A stretch of DNA of 64,000 bases from Kitasatospora azatica KCTC 9699 (GTDB lineage: Bacteria; Actinomycetota; Actinomycetes; Streptomycetales; Streptomycetaceae), in contig NZ_JQMO01000002.1 of NCBI RefSeq assembly GCF_000744785.1, positions 1 to 64,000 of the forward strand, given 5' to 3'. The notes below the pieces were generated by a model that had not been told where the DNA came from, made no database searches, and was given only the letters and a program-made list of their open reading frames with translations. The position numbers and the translations under genes are program-made. Shown one piece after another: positions 60,025 to 64,000 of the stretch (its first letter is position 1; each line of letters starts with the position of its first letter).

Positions 60025-60543
60025 TCAGCCGTCGGCGGGCTCACGGTCGGTCAGCTCGGCACGCAGCACGCCCACACGAGCGGCGTCAGGACCGTCGGCC
60101 GGGGTGTAGCGGCCGCAACCCGCCCCGCCCCCGGCCGGGGCACGGCGATGCTCGAAGCCAAGAACACCGCAGCGGGTGCAGGGCGTGACCTCCCGACGCC
60201 ACGAGTGGCAGACGCGGGCGTGGTCGTCGAACGCCCGCAGGTGAGCCGCCCGCAGAGTCTCGAAGCCGTCGTCGACCGGGCCCGTCCAGTACGCGACGTC
60301 ATAGTCGTACTCGAACCGGCCCATGTAACTGAAAGGGCCGGCCGGGCGGAAGACGGCCGGGTCCTCGGGCTCGACGATGAAATTGGCGGGGAGCACGAAA
60401 ATCCAGCAACGACACGGCACCACAAGTCTGGCCCAGCACACGGTGAAACCGCCCAGACCACACGGATCGGCCTCGAACGAGCCCAGACCCGCAGACGCCA
60501 GATGCTCAACGCTGTCAGGACTGAGAAAGAGACTGGCAGGCAT
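60025..60543 (-). CDS. Hypothetical protein with a C-terminal zinc-ribbon half
   Basis: 172 aa from the ATG at 60543 with GGAAGGA upstream (MPASLFLSPDSVEHLASAGL). The middle is CWARLVVPCRCWIFVLPANF IVEPEDPAVF, then FEYDYDVAYWTGPVDDGFET, HARVCHSWRREVTPCTRCGV LGFEHR. CTRC plus an upstream C-H could bind zinc. No family. Confidence 0.62.
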   Translation of the reverse strand: MPASLFLSPDSVEHLASAGLGSFEADPCGLGGFTVCWARLVVPCRCWIFVLPANFIVEPEDPAVFRPAGPFSYMGRFEYDYDVAYWTGPVDDGFETLRAAHLRAFDDHARVCHSWRREVTPCTRCGVLGFEHRRAPAGGGAGCGRYTPADGPDAARVGVLRAELTDREPADG

Positions 60544-60826
60544 ACAGAGACATTCCTTCCACAAGAGACAAAACCGGACCGGCCGCCGGGCTGGCACACG
60601 ACCACACCCACGCCGGGGCCCCAGCCCAGCAACCGCCCCGCCCCCCGGGGGCAGAACCGGAGCGAGACACAACCAACCCGAGACGAGGCCGGACGGGGCC
60701 GGGCGGGGGCGGGCCGGGCCCACCCGAGAGCAGCGAGCAGAACCTCGACCCAGCCCAGGGGCGCCCAGCGGCAAGCCGTCACTGACGGGGCGGCCAGCGG
60801 CACGCCGACCACCCCATGACCGACCG

Positions 60827-61336
60827 TCAGGTGGCAGCGCGCAGCGGCGCCAACGCCGGACATCGGGCGGCACCATGCCCGAACTCGGCCGGCTCGTAGC
60901 CGCCGGGGCCGTGGACCGGGCAGCGGTCCGGCCGGTGGGTAAGCCGGGCCCCGCACGCAGCGGCGGGGCAGGCACACGCCCGGTCGCTGCTGTACATGTG
61001 AATGGTGTAGGCACGTTCCTGCTCCGCGGCGGCCAGGATCTCGCGAGCCGCACCACCCACCGGGGAACCCGGGGAAGGCGCCTGGTGGCCTGCCCCCGCC
61101 AGCACATGGTCCGCAGCGGCCACGAACCACGCCAGCGGCGTCCCATCCGCCCGCGCGACCGGACGCCTCAGACCGTCAGGCGTGGCGGTAGCCAGAACCC
61201 GAGCCAGCGAACGGACAAACCCCGCACGGACACCACCAGACGCGGCAGACCGGGTGGGTGCCACAGCAGACGCGGTTGGCAAGGCAGGCTCAGTGGGCAC
61301 GGCAGACGCGGTGGGCACGGCAGGCGGGGTGGCCAT
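60827..61336 (-). CDS. Cysteine-containing array protein
   Basis: 169 aa from the ATG at 61336 with AGGAG 6 nt upstream. A low-complexity Ala/Thr/Pro leader (about 1-35), then VRSLARVLATATPDGLRRPV ARADGTPLAWFVAAADHVLA and a Cys-rich end: DRACACPAAACGARLTHRPD RCPVHGPGGYE. C-x-C...C...C...H could hold zinc. Decayed relatives lie at 41.8 and 49.9 kb. Confidence 0.62.
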   Translation of the reverse strand: MATPPAVPTASAVPTEPALPTASAVAPTRSAASGGVRAGFVRSLARVLATATPDGLRRPVARADGTPLAWFVAAADHVLAGAGHQAPSPGSPVGGAAREILAAAEQERAYTIHMYSSDRACACPAAACGARLTHRPDRCPVHGPGGYEPAEFGHGAARCPALAPLRAAT

Positions 61337-61548
61337 GGCAGGGCTCCTGTGTCGATGGGCGCAATGGCTTCTTACCGGCGAACCTAGAAACACCACCGGC
61401 CCCCACCCACCCCCACTTCCTTCGCACCGCACCGCCCAACACACCACCGCAGGGGCGGCAACGCGGCCGAGGGCAAGCGCCGCGCGGCGGGCGCCGGGCC
61501 CCCTGGGAGCAGACCTGCAGCGCAGACCCACCCACACGACGGCCGGCG

Positions 61549-62064
61549 TCACAACGGCGGTTCGCCGTCCCAGTCGGTAGCCGGTCGGCGACCGTAGCGG
61601 CGCCGGTGCAGGATCCGGCGCAGCATGTGGGGTACGGGCAGGCACAGCAGCGGTGCGGTGCACGGGCACTCGCCGAGCAGCAGCCACGGGTCGTCCTTGT
61701 CCCACAGGACGCCGTCACCGTGGCAGGCGGGGCAGTCGCCTCGGGGCTCGCGGGGGACGACGGTGAGGTAGTCCTCGTAGAAGGGCCAGCGCACGGTGCA
61801 GTCACGCAAGCGGCCCGGCCGGGTCGCGTCGTGGTGCCAGCGGCGCTGGGTGAGGGTGCGGCCGAACGCGCGGCCGGCCACGAAGTCGCCGGCCAACTCG
61901 GCGGGCACGGGAAGGAGTTCCTCGACGCTGTCCTGGAGATCGCAAGCGGCCGGGGCGCGCAGAGCGAGCACACCGCGCGTGAACGCGGCCAGGCGGCGCG
62001 GGTAGGACGGGCGCCGGGTCGTCCAGCGGACACCAGTGCGCGGGTCGTGGTCTGGGTCGGGCAC
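61549..62064 (-). CDS. DnaJ-like zinc-motif protein, relative of 50989
   Basis: 171 aa from a GTG at 62064 with GAGGAG upstream. VRWTTRRPSYPRRLAAFTRG VLALR, RAFGRTLTQRRWHHDATRPG, then CPACHGDGVLWDKDDPWLLL GECPCTAPLLCLPVPHMLRR. The order (SYxRRLAAF, two-Cys GxG knuckle, CxC, L-rich helix) matches the protein at 50989. Unknown function. Confidence 0.65.
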   Translation of the reverse strand: MPDPDHDPRTGVRWTTRRPSYPRRLAAFTRGVLALRAPAACDLQDSVEELLPVPAELAGDFVAGRAFGRTLTQRRWHHDATRPGRLRDCTVRWPFYEDYLTVVPREPRGDCPACHGDGVLWDKDDPWLLLGECPCTAPLLCLPVPHMLRRILHRRRYGRRPATDWDGEPPL

Positions 62065-62225
62065 AGGGGCTCCTCGGTCGAACGGATCGGGCGGGCGGGC
62101 GGGGCGTGGCCCGGGCAGCCGACGGGCTGTCAGAACACCGGTCGGTCCGGCACCCGCGACCGGACGGGCGGCCACGACAGCAGCAGACCGGCGGCCCGCC
62201 CACGAGGGCGGGCCCGGTCATGGCG

Positions 62226-62798
62226 TCAGAACAGGGGCTCCTCACGCCGTTCGGACGCTCCCGCACGAGAACGCCCGGTCCGGGGCTGTAGGGGCAGTTG
62301 TGCGAAGGCCTCGCGTATCTCCCGGCGTCGGCGCAGCTGCGCCAGCGTCAGGGGGTGGGACTTTCGGGCGTGGGTGGCGCGCAGGTGGGCGACGTCCTTG
62401 CCCCACAGGGCGCGGGCGTTGTGTTCCAGGGCCTGGCTGGCGGCGTACTGGTCGGGCCACACGTCCAGCAGGTGCAGCCAGTGGGCCTGTCCGGCGCGCA
62501 CGCAGCGGCCCGCGCAGTTCGCGTGCTCGAACCCGAGGGCGTACATGAGCGGAGGCTCGACGCCCTCGGCGCGGGCCCAGTCGAGCATCTGCTGCTTGGT
62601 CAGCCTGGACGCGCTCGGGGGCTCCAGCAGCGGGTAGCGCACCCGGTAGGGTTGCCAGCCGTTGGTGATGGCCGGGACCCGGCCGGGTTCGGTGGCGTCG
62701 ATCCCCACGTACAGCACGCAGGACCGCGGGTCGGGGTAGTGCTCTTCGATCCAGCGGCGGCACGGCTCGATCTTCAGGCGCAGCGAGCTTCTCTGCAC
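62226..62798 (-). pseudogene. 5'-truncated PAPS-reductase/DndC-like gene
   Basis: 190 codons: LRLKIEPCRRWIEEHYPDPR SCVLYVGIDATEPGRVPAIT, then YRVRYPLLEP and LGFEHANCAGRCVRAGQAHW LHLLDVWPDQYAASQ. This is the C-terminal half of the phosphoadenosine-phosphosulfate-reductase-like proteins found in phages and DNA-modification loci: the VGID(A/W)TE(P/A)xR segment and a closing N-C-x-G-x-C-V-(R/K)-G-G-Q. The N-terminal PP-loop (SGGKDS) is missing, and the upstream sequence shows no trace of it. A residual short product could be made from the ATG/GTG at 62798, but it could not bind ATP. Confidence 0.7.
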
Positions 62799-62894
62799 TT
62801 CACTCGATTGGGCGAGCGGCGCCTCCAGAGACCACCGTGCGGCTGGGCGCGAAACCTTTGGACCAGTGCTTCGTTGCCGTGATCGACTGAGGCC

Positions 62895-63272
62895 ATGAGC
62901 TTGTCTGTGGATGTGTTCGTCGTTGGTGAGGACGACCAGATGGAGGTGCTGGATGTCCCGGTGGGCAGTTCTGACCTCGCGGGCTTCGAGAGCTGGCGCA
63001 CGGTCGTGTGGGGGTCCGAGGCCGTTCGGTCATTGGGCGCGAGGTTCTTCCCGATCCTGGCCAGCCGGGACCTGCGGGTTGCTCCGAACCAGGCGGCGGA
63101 CTTCCTCGCTGAATGTGCCTTGATCCGGAGCAACCTCGAACTCGTAGCTCCCAGCGCCGATCCGGCGAAGTCACATACGGAGTACGTTCGGCAGATCTCG
63201 GAGCGGCTGAGGAACATTGAGGACGCGTGCGAGCGTGCGCAGGGCGTCGCGGGTGGTGTTCTCATTTGGTAG
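62895..63272 (+). CDS. Hypothetical protein
   Basis: 125 aa starting MSLSVDVFVVGEDDQMEVLD. Alpha/beta: VVWGSEAVRSLGARFFPILA, LRVAPNQAADFLAECALIRS, then EYVRQISERLRNIEDACERA QG. Resembles small immunity-type proteins in size and layout; no family claimed. Divergent from the truncated gene next to it. Confidence 0.6.
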   Translation: MSLSVDVFVVGEDDQMEVLDVPVGSSDLAGFESWRTVVWGSEAVRSLGARFFPILASRDLRVAPNQAADFLAECALIRSNLELVAPSADPAKSHTEYVRQISERLRNIEDACERAQGVAGGVLIW

Positions 63273-63356
63273 TTGGGTTCGTTCTGGAGGAAAAGCAGCG
63301 GCGACCCCTGGCCGTGGCGTGGAAGGATAGCGCCATGACGTTGATCAATAGGGGCG

Positions 63357-63776
63357 ATGCCGCGTAGGTCGCCCGGCGCGTTGCGCGCCCAGAAGCGGTT
63401 GGTCCGGGGTGGTTCCTCGCAGTTCAGTCAGATCTCGGGACTTGGGCGTGCTGCTCAGGCCGCTGTTCGGCGCCTGGAGGCTGACCGGTTCTGGCCCGGA
63501 TGCCTGCGCGATTCCCTCGACCAGTTCGAGCAGTTCCTTCGAAGCCCAGGGCGTCTGCTCTATGTGCCGTTGGCGGACTGCCCATGCCACGATCCGCTGA
63601 GCGGCCGAGACACGGTGGAGGCGATGCTGAACGCCCTGCCCGTGCGTGCTCGTCGCGAGCTGAGAGAGATCGTCTCGCGACTGGATCAGGAATTCGAACG
63701 ACGGACCCTCCCGGATCCGAGTGCGCCGGTGAAGCTCGGGGCCGGCTGGTGGCATCAGCGCCTGACGGGGCGGTAG
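63357..63776 (+). CDS. Hypothetical protein
   Basis: 139 aa starting MPRRSPGALRAQKRLVRGGS. RFWPGCLRDSLDQFEQFLRS, ADCPCHDPLSGRDTVEAMLN ALPVRARRELREIVSRLDQE. CPCH and an acidic helix. Similar Streptomyces proteins exist in my memory without function. Lies 84 nt after the preceding gene and may share its transcript. Confidence 0.58.
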   Translation: MPRRSPGALRAQKRLVRGGSSQFSQISGLGRAAQAAVRRLEADRFWPGCLRDSLDQFEQFLRSPGRLLYVPLADCPCHDPLSGRDTVEAMLNALPVRARRELREIVSRLDQEFERRTLPDPSAPVKLGAGWWHQRLTGR

Positions 63777-63802
63777 TTCAAGCGATGGGTCCTACGCTGC
63801 GG

Positions 63803-64000
63803 TCACTCGTGCAGGTGGAGTGACGGGCCGACGAATGGCCTTGCGTCGGCCCACTCCCAGAAGGCGTGACCGGCGTCGACCGCCGCCTCCATGACGGCGA
63901 ACAGCTCGGGCAATGCGGCGTCAGTAGGGGGACGGGCGCGGCTACGGCGGCTGAACGGCCGTTGCGGGCGACGTCCTCGATCCGGACGTACAGATCGTCC
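63803..64000 (-). CDS. Partial gene at the window edge
   Basis: The minus-strand frame ends at 63803. Its last ~40 codons read TDAALPELFAVMEAAVDAGH and WEWADARPFVGPSLHLHE, clearly protein-like. Further upstream another frame (DDLYVRIEDVARNGRSAAV) looks better, so either a frameshift near 63920 or chance. The gene continues beyond 64000. Confidence 0.45.
   Translation of the reverse strand, partial: GRSVRPDRGRRPQRPFSRRSRARPPTDAALPELFAVMEAAVDAGHAFWEWADARPFVGPSLHLHE

Noticed and set aside
1-64000. tRNA, rRNA, attachment sites and a replication initiator
   Set aside because: I looked for tRNA T-loop/CCA-type ends, rRNA stretches, integrase genes with nearby repeats and Rep proteins and saw none. 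Absence by eye is not proof; tRNAscan-SE and profile searches would settle it.

Overview
The sequence is very GC-rich and reads like a linear plasmid, integrative element or chromosome-arm segment of a Streptomyces/Kitasatospora-type actinomycete. The evidence is frequent GTG starts, GTGA/ATGA stop-start overlaps, actinomycete-typical families (XRE and DUF5753 regulators, DUF6000, DUF5959, SUKH, XF1762) and a MobF (TrwC/TraA-type) relaxase-helicase. I found no rRNA, tRNA, CRISPR array, recognisable replication initiator or ribosomal/housekeeping operon. Everything here looks accessory.

Layout. 1-1.55 kb: GC-rich sequence with no supported gene, holding an iteron-like cluster. 1.56-5.2 kb: a coupled membrane-protein/XRE pair, a HEPN-like gene, a small membrane protein and a lipoprotein. 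5.2-15 kb: a mobile-element junkyard. It has an IS630-type element carrying an acetyltransferase passenger inside a lipoprotein gene, an APH-like kinase, one IS256-type element inserted in another, a candidate abortive-infection nuclease (AbiJ-type N-terminus plus PD-(D/E)XK-like domain), and a broken Mu-type transposase. 15-27.5 kb: an S1-domain protein, an AlbA_2-type protein, an S51 peptidase, anti-sigma-type ATPases, an XRE regulator, a TPR protein, a SUKH protein and several gene fragments, including a Ku remnant. 27.7-34.3 kb: the conjugation core, with traA (1,497 aa) divergent from a coupled two-gene unit across a probable oriT region.

34-62.8 kb: a long array of small minus-strand genes, co-directional with traA. 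At least seven intact or degenerate transcription units here share one promoter architecture: a -10 close to TAGCGT, 17-18 bp, a TTGGCC/TCGGCC-like -35, and a conserved GC(A/G)AA(A/G)CGGGT block, usually inside an imperfect inverted repeat. Genes and promoters have been duplicated and shuffled. A ~340-aa family occurs as two intact and two decayed copies. A 79-aa gene, a 119-aa gene and a 41-aa/transmembrane pair each occur twice. One run of nine genes (49.45 to 45.52 kb) looks like a single operon. Isolated plus-strand genes (SUKH, HEAT-like, DUF6000, DUF5959, others) interrupt the array and look like separately acquired cargo.

Taken together: TraA and its divergent partner would process and move the element. 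The codirectional small-gene array is placed like a co-expressed accessory or leading region. The regulators and ATPases near 21-23 kb look like host-type signalling modules. The HEPN-like, AbiJ-type and SUKH genes suggest phage or competitor conflict. Functions for most small genes are unknown, and I say so in each entry.
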